This document shows, piece by piece, positions 1 to 6,607 of a stretch of 14,188 nucleotides of DNA. Below the pieces are notes generated by a model. It did not search any database, was not told the DNA's origin, and was given only the letters and a program-made list of their open reading frames with translations. How positions within the stretch are numbered: position 1 is the first letter of the stretch; each line of letters begins with the position of its first letter. A program made the position numbers and the translations under genes. This DNA comes from an uncultured Collinsella sp. Its GTDB lineage: Bacteria; Actinomycetota; Coriobacteriia; Coriobacteriales; Coriobacteriaceae. The stretch is taken from assembly GCA_900754435.1 (NCBI GenBank), contig CAAECT010000017.1:1-14188 (forward strand), written 5' to 3'.

Positions 1-1022
1 GGCAGCTGCTCTCCCACGAGCATGTCGAGGATGCGGGTGGAACCCCAGCCGGTGCGCACGCGCACGGCGGGACGGGCGCCCTCGGCAAGCGGCAGCACGC
101 GACCGATGACGGCGGCATTCTCGCCGTAGCGGGCGGCGCGCATGGCGCTCAGCGCGGCATCGGCTTGCTCGGTCGGCACGACGGCAACCATCTTGCCCTC
201 GTTTGCCACCTGCAGCACATCGTAGCCGAGCATCTCGCAGGCGGCCTGCACGTCGGGACGCACGGGCACGGCGTCCTCGTCGACCTCCATGGCAACATTG
301 CTGGCCTGGGCAAACTCGTTGAGTGTGGACGCCAGGCCACCGCGCGTGGGGTCGCGAAAGCAACGCGTGCCGGGTGCTGCGGCCAGAACGTCGGCAATCA
401 GGTGGTTGAGCGGTGCGGCATCGCTTTCAATCGTGCTCGAAAACGCCAGGCCCTCGCGTTGGCTCATGATGGCGATGCCGTGGTCGCCCAGCGTACCCGA
501 GACCAGGATGACATCGCCGGGGCGGCAGTTGGCGCCGCTGAGTGCCACGCCCGCGGGCACCTCGCCCACGCCGGCGGTATTGATGTAGACGCCGTCGGCG
601 CCGCCACGCTCGACTACCTTGGTGTCGCCGGTGATAATCTTCACACCTGCCTCATGTGCCGTTTCGGCCATGGTCTGCACAATCTGGCGCAGCTTGTCCA
701 TGGGATAGCCCTCTTCGAGGATAAAGCCGCACGACAGGTAGCGCACGTTGGCGCCCGAGGTCGCGACGTCGTTGACGGTTCCGCACACGGCAAGGCGGCC
801 GATGTTGCCACCGGGGAAGAACTGCGGCGAGACTACAAAGCTGTCGGTTGACATGGCGATGCGCCCGCTCGCGGGCAGCGCGGCGACGCCGGCATCGTTG
901 CCTTCGAGCAGCTCGGGCGACCCAAAGGCATCCAAAAAGACCTCATCGATGATGCGTTTCATCATCTGACCGCCAGAGCCGTGGCCCAACAGGACGGTGC
1001 TATCGGTGATGCTATGGGACAT
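1..1022 (-). CDS. hypE: HypE, [NiFe]-hydrogenase maturation protein (3' end cut by window edge)
   Basis: HypE takes the carbamoyl group from HypF on its C-terminal cysteine and dehydrates it with ATP to a thiocyanate, the source of the cyanide ligands of the [NiFe] active site. It is a cytoplasmic AIRS/PurM-family enzyme. The reading frame starts at an ATG (1022) preceded by TTGGAG with 8-nt spacing and gives MSHSITDSTVLLGHGSGGQ. The AIRS motifs LLGHGSGG (11-18), STDSFVVSP (58-66), CGTVNDVATSGA (80-91), ITGDTKVVERG and DPTRGG follow. The last visible residues are GWGSTRILDMLVGEQLP. The family normally ends in PRIC with a terminal Cys, so only about three codons and the stop should lie outside the window; I cannot see that Cys. 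It is last in the visible hypF-C-D-E order, 48 bp after hypD. Confidence 0.96.
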   Translation of the reverse strand, partial: MSHSITDSTVLLGHGSGGQMMKRIIDEVFLDAFGSPELLEGNDAGVAALPASGRIAMSTDSFVVSPQFFPGGNIGRLAVCGTVNDVATSGANVRYLSCGFILEEGYPMDKLRQIVQTMAETAHEAGVKIITGDTKVVERGGADGVYINTAGVGEVPAGVALSGANCRPGDVILVSGTLGDHGIAIMSQREGLAFSSTIESDAAPLNHLIADVLAAAPGTRCFRDPTRGGLASTLNEFAQASNVAMEVDEDAVPVRPDVQAACEMLGYDVLQVANEGKMVAVVPTEQADAALSAMRAARYGENAAVIGRVLPLAEGARPAVRVRTGWGSTRILDMLVGEQL

Positions 1023-1070
1023 ATCCAAAACTCCAATCGTGGGTGGTGCCGGTGTGCGGGTGCGTCCGGG

Positions 1071-2183
1071 CTAGCTTCGGTAGCGGAAATATGCTGCGCA
1101 GCTGCCCTCGGAGCTCACCATGCAGGGACCGACGGGATGCTCGGGTGTACAAGCGTGACCGAAAAGAGGGCAGTCGCTCGGTGTAATGGCTCCGCGCAAC
1201 ACGTCGCCGCAGCGGCACCCACGCGGCTCGACTGTCTCCTCGACGGGCACGTCAAAGCGGGTACGGGCATCAAAGCGCGAGAACTCGGGGCGGATGGAAA
1301 GGCCCGAGTTGGCAATCGGCCCCAGCCCGCGCCATGTGGTATCGCATGGCTCAAACACCTGCTCGACCAGCTGGCGCGCCACAGGGTTGCCGTCTACGTT
1401 GACGCCACGGCGGTAGGCGTTGCCAATCGCGGACCTGTCCTCGACAACCATCTGGACCAGCATGCAGATACCCTGCAGGATATCGACCGGTTCAAATCCC
1501 GTGACCACGCCCGGGGTATCGAACTCATCGACCAAAAAGCTAAAGGGCGCCAAGCCCGTGATGGTGGCGACGTGTCCCGGCAGGATAAAGCCGTCGATGG
1601 TGGTCTCGGGATCGTTGGCAATCGCGCGCAACGCCGGCGGCGTGGTCTTGTGGGCACAATAGACCGAGAAGTTCAAAAGCCTGCGCGCATCGGCCTCCAA
1701 AATGGCGGCGGCGATGGTGGGCGTTGTGGTCTCAAAGCCCACGCCCATAAAAATGACCGGACGATCGGGGTTTTGCTCGGCAATGTCGAGCGCGTCGAGC
1801 GGGGAGTAGACGATGCGAATGTCACGCCCTGCCGCCTTTTGCGCGGCGAGCGAGGTAGACGACCCGGGCACGCGCATCATGTCGCCAAAGGTGGTGATGA
1901 TGGCGTCGTCTATGTTGGCGAGCGCGATTGCGTGGTCGATGTCGCGGTTGGCGGTGACGCAGACGGGGCAGCCCGGGCCGCTCAGCAGCTTGAGCCCGGC
2001 CGGCATAATGGAGCGAAAGCCATAGCGGCCGATGCTCACGGTGTGCGTGCCGCAGACTTCCATAAGGTTGATGGTACGGTCGCCGACGAGTTCATGGATG
2101 CGTTCGACGAGCTCGCGGGCCAGCTTGGAATTGCGGAATGCCGAAAAGTCGATACCGGAGCGAGCCGGCTGTCCGGCCGCCAC
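1071..2183 (-). CDS. hypD: HypD, Fe-S scaffold protein for Fe(CN)2CO assembly
   Basis: HypD, with HypC, carries the iron atom while HypE delivers cyanide ligands; it is a [4Fe-4S] cytoplasmic protein. The 370-aa length is usual for the family. Visible signatures are MEVCGTHT (Cys44), GPGCPVCVT (Cys72 and Cys75, the redox CxxC) and GVGFETTTP. The C-terminal Cys-rich region (CRCGD, then SDCPLFGHACTPEHPVGPCM and EGSCAAYF) holds the cluster ligands. The start is GTG at 2183, which shares one base with the hypC stop (TAGTG), so the two genes are probably translationally coupled. This fits HypC and HypD working as a complex. The family identification is very secure. Confidence 0.97.
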   Translation of the reverse strand: MAAGQPARSGIDFSAFRNSKLARELVERIHELVGDRTINLMEVCGTHTVSIGRYGFRSIMPAGLKLLSGPGCPVCVTANRDIDHAIALANIDDAIITTFGDMMRVPGSSTSLAAQKAAGRDIRIVYSPLDALDIAEQNPDRPVIFMGVGFETTTPTIAAAILEADARRLLNFSVYCAHKTTPPALRAIANDPETTIDGFILPGHVATITGLAPFSFLVDEFDTPGVVTGFEPVDILQGICMLVQMVVEDRSAIGNAYRRGVNVDGNPVARQLVEQVFEPCDTTWRGLGPIANSGLSIRPEFSRFDARTRFDVPVEETVEPRGCRCGDVLRGAITPSDCPLFGHACTPEHPVGPCMVSSEGSCAAYFRYRS

Positions 2184-2443
2184 TAGTATGCCTCGGCCGG
2201 GTTGCTGGTCAGTTGGTCTTCTTCGACCAGCTCGGTCATGGCGTTAACGAGCTCGAGCGTTTCTTGCGCTTCCTGCTCGTCGACAATCTGGATGCCAAAG
2301 CCGGCGTGCACGAGAATATAGTCGCCAACCTGCGCCGTCGGCACGAGTCGTAGCGACACGGGGCGCTCGATGCCCATCATGTCGACGGTGGCCTTGAGGT
2401 CGTCGTCGCGTTTGACCACTTTACCGGGAACGGCAAGGCACAT
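2183..2443 (-). CDS. hypC: HypC, hydrogenase maturation chaperone
   Basis: HypC is a small chaperone of the HypC/HybG family. It uses its N-terminal cysteine to bind the iron complex on HypD and then hands it to the hydrogenase large-subunit precursor. The 86-aa protein begins with the diagnostic MCLAVPGKVV (Cys2 after removal-competent Met1) and contains the OB-fold segment VGDYILVHAGFGIQIVDE (39-56), followed by an acidic helix (QEAQETLELV). The ATG at 2443 is preceded by AAGGGGA with ACAAT spacing. Its stop overlaps the hypD start by one base. It is separated from hypF by 134 bp, so it may have its own promoter. Confidence 0.97.
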   Translation of the reverse strand: MCLAVPGKVVKRDDDLKATVDMMGIERPVSLRLVPTAQVGDYILVHAGFGIQIVDEQEAQETLELVNAMTELVEEDQLTSNPAEAY

Positions 2444-2478
2444 ATTGTTCCCCTTTTAGACGCTTTGCGCTGGATAGG

Positions 2479-2528
2479 CGCTCAATAATCCATCAGTTGA
2501 TGGTAGCGCTCGTGGGGTTCGCGGGCAA
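2479..2528 (-). promoter_or_regulatory. Candidate promoter for hypCDE with overlapping inverted repeat
   Basis: On the minus strand TTGCCC (2528-2523) and TACCAT (2505-2500) are 17 bp apart and resemble -35 and -10 boxes (4/6 each). A perfect inverted repeat CCATCA-GT-TGATGG (2490-2503), flanked by GCGCT (2479-2483) and AGCGC (2505-2509), covers the -10 and start region. It could be an operator. hypC begins about 50 bp downstream. The boxes are weak matches, so this is only a candidate. The remainder of the 134-bp gap shows nothing else. Confidence 0.28.
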
Positions 2529-2577
2529 ACGCGTTACGCCTGTGAGACGGCTGGGCGCGGCGGCGTGTGAGGGCGAG

Positions 2578-5049
2578 CTACTGCGATGCGATCTGTGCAA
2601 GACGAGCGCGCGCGACCGCCGCCTGACCGTAGGCGATGCAACCGTCATTGACGGGTACGGTGTGGGGGACAAGGACAGTAAGGCCTGCGCTTTTGAGTTC
2701 GCGGGTGAGGAGCCGGAGTAGAAGTCGGTTCATGAACACGCCGCCCGAGAGCGCGACGGTATCGATGCCTTCGCGCGCGCAGATTTCGCGTGCGATTCGT
2801 GCCGAAGAGCGCGCGATGGCGATATGGAAGTCGAGCGCGAGCCTGTAGGCCGCAGCGCCGGCCCTGATTCCCTCCAAAAGCGCCTCAATAAGCGATCTGG
2901 AGTTTAGAACATGGCAGGCGTCCGGACGGGATGATTCGGTTACGAAAAAGCCGGCTATATTGCCGGCGGGGCAGACACTTTCACTGCTGAGCGCGCGCCA
3001 GGCGGCGGCTTCGAGTTCTATGGCGGGTTCGCCCTCGTAGGTTGCCTTGTCGCAGATGCCCAGAATTGCCGCCGCGGCATCAAAGAGACGCCCCATGCTG
3101 CTGGTACGCGGGCTGTTGATGCCGCGCTCGATCATGGTGGCTGTCACGCTGTGCGTTTGCTCGTCGAGGCTGTCCAAAAGCCGAGCGGCACCTGGGTGCT
3201 CGAGCAGGCCGAGCTCACTGAGCAGGGCGAAGGCGTTGCGGCGGGCGTCGCGCACGGAGGCCGCCCCACCGGGGAGCGCCCAGGTGCGCAAATGCGCGGC
3301 GCGCTCAAAGTCGCCAAGGCTGGCAACAAGAAACTCGCCGCCCCAAATGGTCCCATCGGTGCCGGCGCCGGTGCCGTCAAAGGCGATGCCAAGGACGCGC
3401 GCGTCGGTTGTAAGCTGGCCCGCGGCGATGGCCTCGGCCATTACGCTTGCGATATGCGCATGATGGTGCTGCACCTCGACGAGCGGCAGATTGCATTTTC
3501 GCGCCTGCTCGCGCGCCCACTGGCCCGATAGATAGCTGGGGTGTACATCGCAGGCCAAGGCGGCGGGCGCCAACTCAAAGAGATCTTCCAAGCGCGTGCG
3601 CGCGGCGTTCCAGGCATCGAAGGTCCCGCCGTTTTCAACATCGCCGATATGCTGCGACACAAAACAGGTCGCCTCGCCGTTCGTCCCTTCACGCGTGAGC
3701 GCAATCGTGGCCTTTTGTTGCGGCCCGCAGGCGAGCACGCAGGACGGAGCGCCGTCGAGCGCCGGCAGCGGCAGCGGCTGGGGTGCATATCCGCGAGCAC
3801 GGCGAACGGGCATAACGGCGCCGTCGACCACGCGCACTACAGAGTCGTCGTAGCGCGACAGAATCGCGCGGTCGTTACCGAGCAGCGCATCGGCGATGCC
3901 GGCGGCAACAAGGTGCTCCCATGCAAGGGCGTCGTCAGTCTCGATAGGCTCTTCGCTCAGGTTTCCGCTGGTCATGACGAGCGCGTGCATACCGTGCGAC
4001 GCGGCAGCTGCAAGCAGAAGATGCTGAAGCGGGGTGTAGGGGAGCATAACGCCAAGCTCGGGCAGGTCGCGCGCGACGGACGGTGCGAGTACGAGGGCGT
4101 CGGGAGAATCGCCGTCGTTCCCGCAAACAGCCCGCCGGCGCAGCAGCACGATGGGGCGGATACTGCCAGCGAGCAGATCGCGTTCAGCATCGTCGATATG
4201 ACACAGGCGCCCGGCATCGGCAAGACTGCGCACCATGACGGCAAGCGGCTTGTTGCTGCGGCGTTTGCGGCGGCGCAGCTCGGCCACCGCCTGCTCGTTG
4301 GAGGCGTCGCATGCCAAGTGAAATCCGCCCAGGCCCTTGATAGCGACGATGCCACCGCTGGCCAGCAGCTCAACGCAGCGCTCGATAATGGCGTCGCTGG
4401 CCTCGCGTGTGGTGCCGACGGCCAGCGACGCGGCGGCTTCGCTCGGCTCATCGCTCACGCTCGCTTCGCGCCACATGATATGCGGCCCGCAATCAAAGCA
4501 GGCATCGGGCTGTGCGTGAAAGCGACGGTCGAGCGGATTGGCATACTCTGCGGCGCAGGCGGGGCACATGGGGAAACGGTCCATAGAGGTAGCCGCTCGG
4601 TCATACGGCAGCGATCGGATGATGGTAAAGCGTGGGCCGCAGTTAGTGCAGTTGATAAAGGGGTAGTGATAGCGTCGGTCGGCGGGATCGAACAATTCGC
4701 GCAGGCAATCGTCACAGGTAGCGATATCGGGCGAGACGAGTGTGGTGTGCGCGGTCTGGTCCTGCGATGCTACGATGCGAAAGCCCTGTTCATTGGCGGC
4801 GTCCCAACCGTTGGCTGCCAGGTCCACAACCTCGACATGCTCTACGCGGGCTGCTGCAGGCGCATGCTCGGAAAGCGCGGCAACAAAAGCATCGAGCGCA
4901 TCGGCCGGAGCATGCGCCTCGATATGCACGCCGTCGCCCGCATTGAGCACCCATCCGCAAATGCCATGCGTCATGGCTCCGCGATACACAAACGGTCGCA
5001 TGCCAACGCCCTGCACAATGCCCGTCACATGAATATGCACATGCCGCAT
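2578..5049 (-). CDS. hypF: HypF, carbamoyltransferase of hydrogenase maturation
   Basis: HypF converts carbamoyl phosphate and ATP to carbamoyl-adenylate and transfers the carbamoyl group to the C-terminal Cys of HypE. All four parts are present in the 823-aa protein. They are the acylphosphatase domain (1-90, VQGVGMRPFVYR at 12-23), two zinc fingers (Cys112/115/134/137 and Cys162/165/184/187), the YrdC-like domain (about 220-400, with KPLAVMVR and MTSGNLSEEP) and the Kae1-like domain (about 435-820, with VQHHHAHIASVMAE, AFDGTGAGTDGTIWGGEF and ALSGGVFMNRLL). I chose the ATG at 5049, not the TTG nine codons upstream, because GAGGGG lies 6 nt before it and the protein then begins at the acylphosphatase strand. 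It follows nikR after an inverted repeat. Confidence 0.97.
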   Translation of the reverse strand: MRHVHIHVTGIVQGVGMRPFVYRGAMTHGICGWVLNAGDGVHIEAHAPADALDAFVAALSEHAPAAARVEHVEVVDLAANGWDAANEQGFRIVASQDQTAHTTLVSPDIATCDDCLRELFDPADRRYHYPFINCTNCGPRFTIIRSLPYDRAATSMDRFPMCPACAAEYANPLDRRFHAQPDACFDCGPHIMWREASVSDEPSEAAASLAVGTTREASDAIIERCVELLASGGIVAIKGLGGFHLACDASNEQAVAELRRRKRRSNKPLAVMVRSLADAGRLCHIDDAERDLLAGSIRPIVLLRRRAVCGNDGDSPDALVLAPSVARDLPELGVMLPYTPLQHLLLAAAASHGMHALVMTSGNLSEEPIETDDALAWEHLVAAGIADALLGNDRAILSRYDDSVVRVVDGAVMPVRRARGYAPQPLPLPALDGAPSCVLACGPQQKATIALTREGTNGEATCFVSQHIGDVENGGTFDAWNAARTRLEDLFELAPAALACDVHPSYLSGQWAREQARKCNLPLVEVQHHHAHIASVMAEAIAAGQLTTDARVLGIAFDGTGAGTDGTIWGGEFLVASLGDFERAAHLRTWALPGGAASVRDARRNAFALLSELGLLEHPGAARLLDSLDEQTHSVTATMIERGINSPRTSSMGRLFDAAAAILGICDKATYEGEPAIELEAAAWRALSSESVCPAGNIAGFFVTESSRPDACHVLNSRSLIEALLEGIRAGAAAYRLALDFHIAIARSSARIAREICAREGIDTVALSGGVFMNRLLLRLLTRELKSAGLTVLVPHTVPVNDGCIAYGQAAVARARLAQIASQ

Positions 5050-5074
5050 GCGACACCCCTCATCAAAACCGACC

Positions 5075-5136
5075 AAAAAGGGACAGGTTTATTTTGGTAG
5101 GTAAAACTTCTAAACCTGCCAAAACAAACCTGTCCC
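5075..5136. repeat. 25-bp near-perfect inverted repeat between nikR and hypF; terminator-like on the minus strand
   Basis: The arms run 5080-5104 and 5112-5136. The left arm begins GGGACAGGTTTATTTTGG and the right arm ends CAAACCTGTCCC; mismatches occur at 5091/5125 (a G-U pair on the minus strand), 5098/5118 and near the loop. The element is AT-rich against its GC-rich surroundings. On the minus strand the stem is followed directly by T5 (5079-5075), the layout of an intrinsic terminator for nikR. It ends only 25 bp before the hypF start. The GGGACAGGTTTATTTT word recalls dispersed REP-like repeats known from many genomes, but copy number here is unknown. Confidence 0.75.
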
Positions 5137-5166
5137 TATTTGGCAGGTGCGCTGCGGGAAATCCCG

Positions 5167-5679
5167 TTACAGCCCCAGGCTCTGCTTGGTGGCGGCGCAC
5201 GTGAGCTCGCCGTGCTTAACGCCGCGCAGGCCCAGCAGACGGTCGGCTAGTTCGTAGACGCGCTCGCCGCGACCCTTGAGTGCCAGGATTTCCAAGCAGT
5301 TGTGGTGATCCAAATGCACGTGCATCGTCGATACGATCTCGTCGGTGTAGTCGTGCTGCACCTCGTCCAGGCGGCGCGTCAGATCGCCGGTGTGATGGTC
5401 GTAGATCATGGTGAGCGACCCGATAACGTGCTCATCGGGCGTGCGCATCTGCTCCTTGGCGATCGAGGCGCGAATCAGGTCGCGCACGGCCTCGGATCGG
5501 TTGGCCACGTCGCCGCGGCGTGCGATCTGCTCGTCAAAACGGCGCAGCAGGTCGTCGGGTGCGGTAACCGAAAAACGGACCAGCTCGGAGCCGGAACCAC
5601 TACAGTGGCAGCCCGCGTCACCGTCCGCCCCGTGCGGATGCTCGTGCTCGTACCCGCAGCTGTGCTCGTGTTCGGCCAC
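5167..5679 (-). CDS. nikR: NikR-family nickel-responsive regulator with His/Cys-rich N-terminal tail
   Basis: NikR is a ribbon-helix-helix repressor whose C-terminal ACT-like domain binds Ni(II). The RHH domain spans about 32-75 (ELVRFSVTAPDDLLRRFDEQ, then NRSEAVRDLIR). The nickel ligands of E. coli NikR (His76, His87, His89, Cys95) map to His109, His120, His122 and Cys128, in MHVHLDHHNCLEI. The C terminus keeps RGVKHGELTC. Unusual is a roughly 30-residue N-terminal extension with His4, 6, 12, 14, 16, 25 and Cys8, 24, 26, which looks metal-binding. The GTG start (5679) lies 1 nt after the stop of the upstream small gene without a clear RBS, suggesting coupling. No later start with a good RBS exists, so the extension is probably real. 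Likely targets are nickel uptake or hyp genes; no E. coli-type GTATGA-N16-TCATAC box was seen. Confidence 0.93.
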   Translation of the reverse strand: MAEHEHSCGYEHEHPHGADGDAGCHCSGSGSELVRFSVTAPDDLLRRFDEQIARRGDVANRSEAVRDLIRASIAKEQMRTPDEHVIGSLTMIYDHHTGDLTRRLDEVQHDYTDEIVSTMHVHLDHHNCLEILALKGRGERVYELADRLLGLRGVKHGELTCAATKQSLGL

Positions 5680-5680
5680 C

Positions 5681-5929
5681 TTACACCAGCTTCACGGAGC
5701 CGACGGAGTTGTGGTCGGCCTCGATGGCTTCCTCGTAGCCCTCGAGCGCGTCATGCGCCTCGTGCAGCGCGGCCATGGCGGCCTCGAGCTTGGCGCCGAT
5801 GCGCTCCATGTCAAAATTCTCGGTCGCATGCAGCAACTGATGGCTCCATTCGTGAGCGAGCTCGATGGTGTCGTCGACCTGCTTGACGCTCATGGCAAGC
5901 TGGCTCATGTTCATTCCAACATCATGCAT
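5681..5929 (-). CDS. Small helical protein with histidine ladder, coupled to nikR (family not recognised)
   Basis: I do not recognise this 82-aa protein. The ATG (5929) has an excellent AAGGAGA with 6-7 nt spacing, and the stop is 1 nt from the nikR start, so it is real and co-transcribed with nikR. It is almost entirely predicted helix, in two segments (about 8-38 and 41-72), with no membrane segment or signal peptide. His26, His30 and His34 are spaced i, i+4, i+8 on one helix face, and His56/His59 lie on the second helix. An antiparallel helical hairpin could bring these together as a metal site. A role in nickel handling is inference from position and histidines only. No Cys is present. 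Confidence 0.8.
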   Translation of the reverse strand: MHDVGMNMSQLAMSVKQVDDTIELAHEWSHQLLHATENFDMERIGAKLEAAMAALHEAHDALEGYEEAIEADHNSVGSVKLV

Positions 5930-6000
5930 GGGAAATCTCCTTTTGTATGGGGCAGTTCAGTGGTTCAGATTTTACTACGCCCGCTCTGCGCGCAGCTGCA

Positions 6001-6040
6001 TAAGAAAACGGGTACGAGTCTGTGCGACCCGCACCCGTTC
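6001..6040 (-). terminator. Probable intrinsic terminator of trxA
   Basis: On the minus strand AACGGGT (6039-6033) can pair with ACCCGTT (6013-6007) and is followed by TTTTCTTA. An alternative inner hairpin CGGGTCG/CG-A-ACCCG uses part of the same bases. The element lies 111 bp downstream of the trxA stop and upstream of the small gene at 5929, so it would separate the two transcripts. Confidence 0.5.
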
Positions 6041-6150
6041 ACTGGGGGCTGTTTGTGACTACCATACTATCCGTGGTTGCACTCGGTGCATTCAGAAGTC
6101 CGGCGAGCGGTGCAAAAGCGCTCATGGACGGCGGGTAAGTAACAAGCGTA

Positions 6151-6471
6151 TTACAGATGCTTCTCCAGCAGCGCCTGCAGCCTCGCTTTGGGCAGAGCGC
6201 CAACCGAGCGGTCAATCTCCTCGCCGTTCTTAAACACAATCAGCGTGGGGATGCTCATGACGCCATACTTCATGGCCAGGTCCTGGTTGTCGTCGACGTT
6301 GCATTTGGCAACGGCAAGCTTGCCCGCCAGCTCATCGGCAACCTCGTCAACGATGGGCGAGAGGGATCGACAGGGCCCGCACCACGGTGCCCAAAAATCG
6401 ACCAGCACGGGCAGGCTGTCGTTAACGATGGAATCGAAGTTCTCGGGGGTAATCTGATTAATGTCAGCCAT
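6151..6471 (-). CDS. trxA: Thioredoxin
   Basis: Thioredoxin is a cytoplasmic protein-disulfide reductase, reduced by thioredoxin reductase (not in the window). The 106-aa protein has the standard fold order: VLVDFWAPWCGPC with the catalytic WCGPC at 30-34, the cis-Pro motif MSIPT (Pro75) and the glycine-rich VGALPK near residue 90. There is no signal peptide, and an extra Cys57 is present. The frame stays open upstream, but the ATG at 6471 is chosen because GGAGGT lies 4 nt before it and the protein then starts at the usual MADINQITPENF. The gene stands alone, divergent from the gene at 6608. Confidence 0.97.
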   Translation of the reverse strand: MADINQITPENFDSIVNDSLPVLVDFWAPWCGPCRSLSPIVDEVADELAGKLAVAKCNVDDNQDLAMKYGVMSIPTLIVFKNGEEIDRSVGALPKARLQALLEKHL

Positions 6472-6489
6472 GGTGACCTCCATAATGCG

Positions 6490-6567
6490 ACGCGGCTTGG
6501 CCGCGTAAAACTCAGTACGACCGTGCTTATACCCAGCCGCCCGCAAAGCAACCACTCGCGGGCGGCT
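6490..6567. other. Two hairpins in the trxA / 6608 divergent intergenic region
   Basis: Hairpin A is ACGCGGC-TTG-GCCGCGT (6490-6506, perfect 7-bp stem), just upstream of the trxA RBS on the minus strand. Hairpin B has a perfect 10-bp stem, AGCCGCCCGC (6535-6544) and GCGGGCGGCT (6558-6567) with a 13-nt loop, and is followed on the plus strand by CTTTTAT. B therefore looks like a plus-strand terminator, although no plus-strand gene precedes it. Alternatively both hairpins belong to a structured trxA 5' leader. Confidence 0.6.
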
Positions 6568-6573
6568 CTTTTA

Positions 6574-6579
6574 TATAAT
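6574..6579 (+). promoter_or_regulatory. Perfect -10 box TATAAT upstream of the gene at 6608
   Basis: TATAAT lies within TTTTATATAATGG, about 28 bp before the ATG at 6608, so the 5' leader would be roughly 20 nt. The expected -35 position (about 6551-6556, ACCACT) has no recognisable TTGACA. A -35-poor promoter or an activator-dependent one is possible. The same AT tract could serve the minus strand for trxA. Confidence 0.45.
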
Positions 6580-6607
6580 GGTGGGCACGCAAACGATTGG
6601 AGAGCGC

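Noticed and set aside
981..2186. Long plus-strand open frame (401 codons) opposite hypD
   Set aside because: It mirrors hypD codon by codon in GC-rich DNA, has no RBS or known domain, and hypD on the other strand is unambiguous.
3541..5100. Long plus-strand open frame (519 codons) opposite hypF
   Set aside because: It is an antisense shadow of a complete four-domain HypF, with low-complexity Ala/Arg/His composition.
5049..5679. An E. coli-type NikR operator (GTATGA-N16-TCATAC) near nikR or hypF
   Set aside because: No such pair was seen by eye in the upstream regions; NikR sites vary among phyla, so absence proves little.
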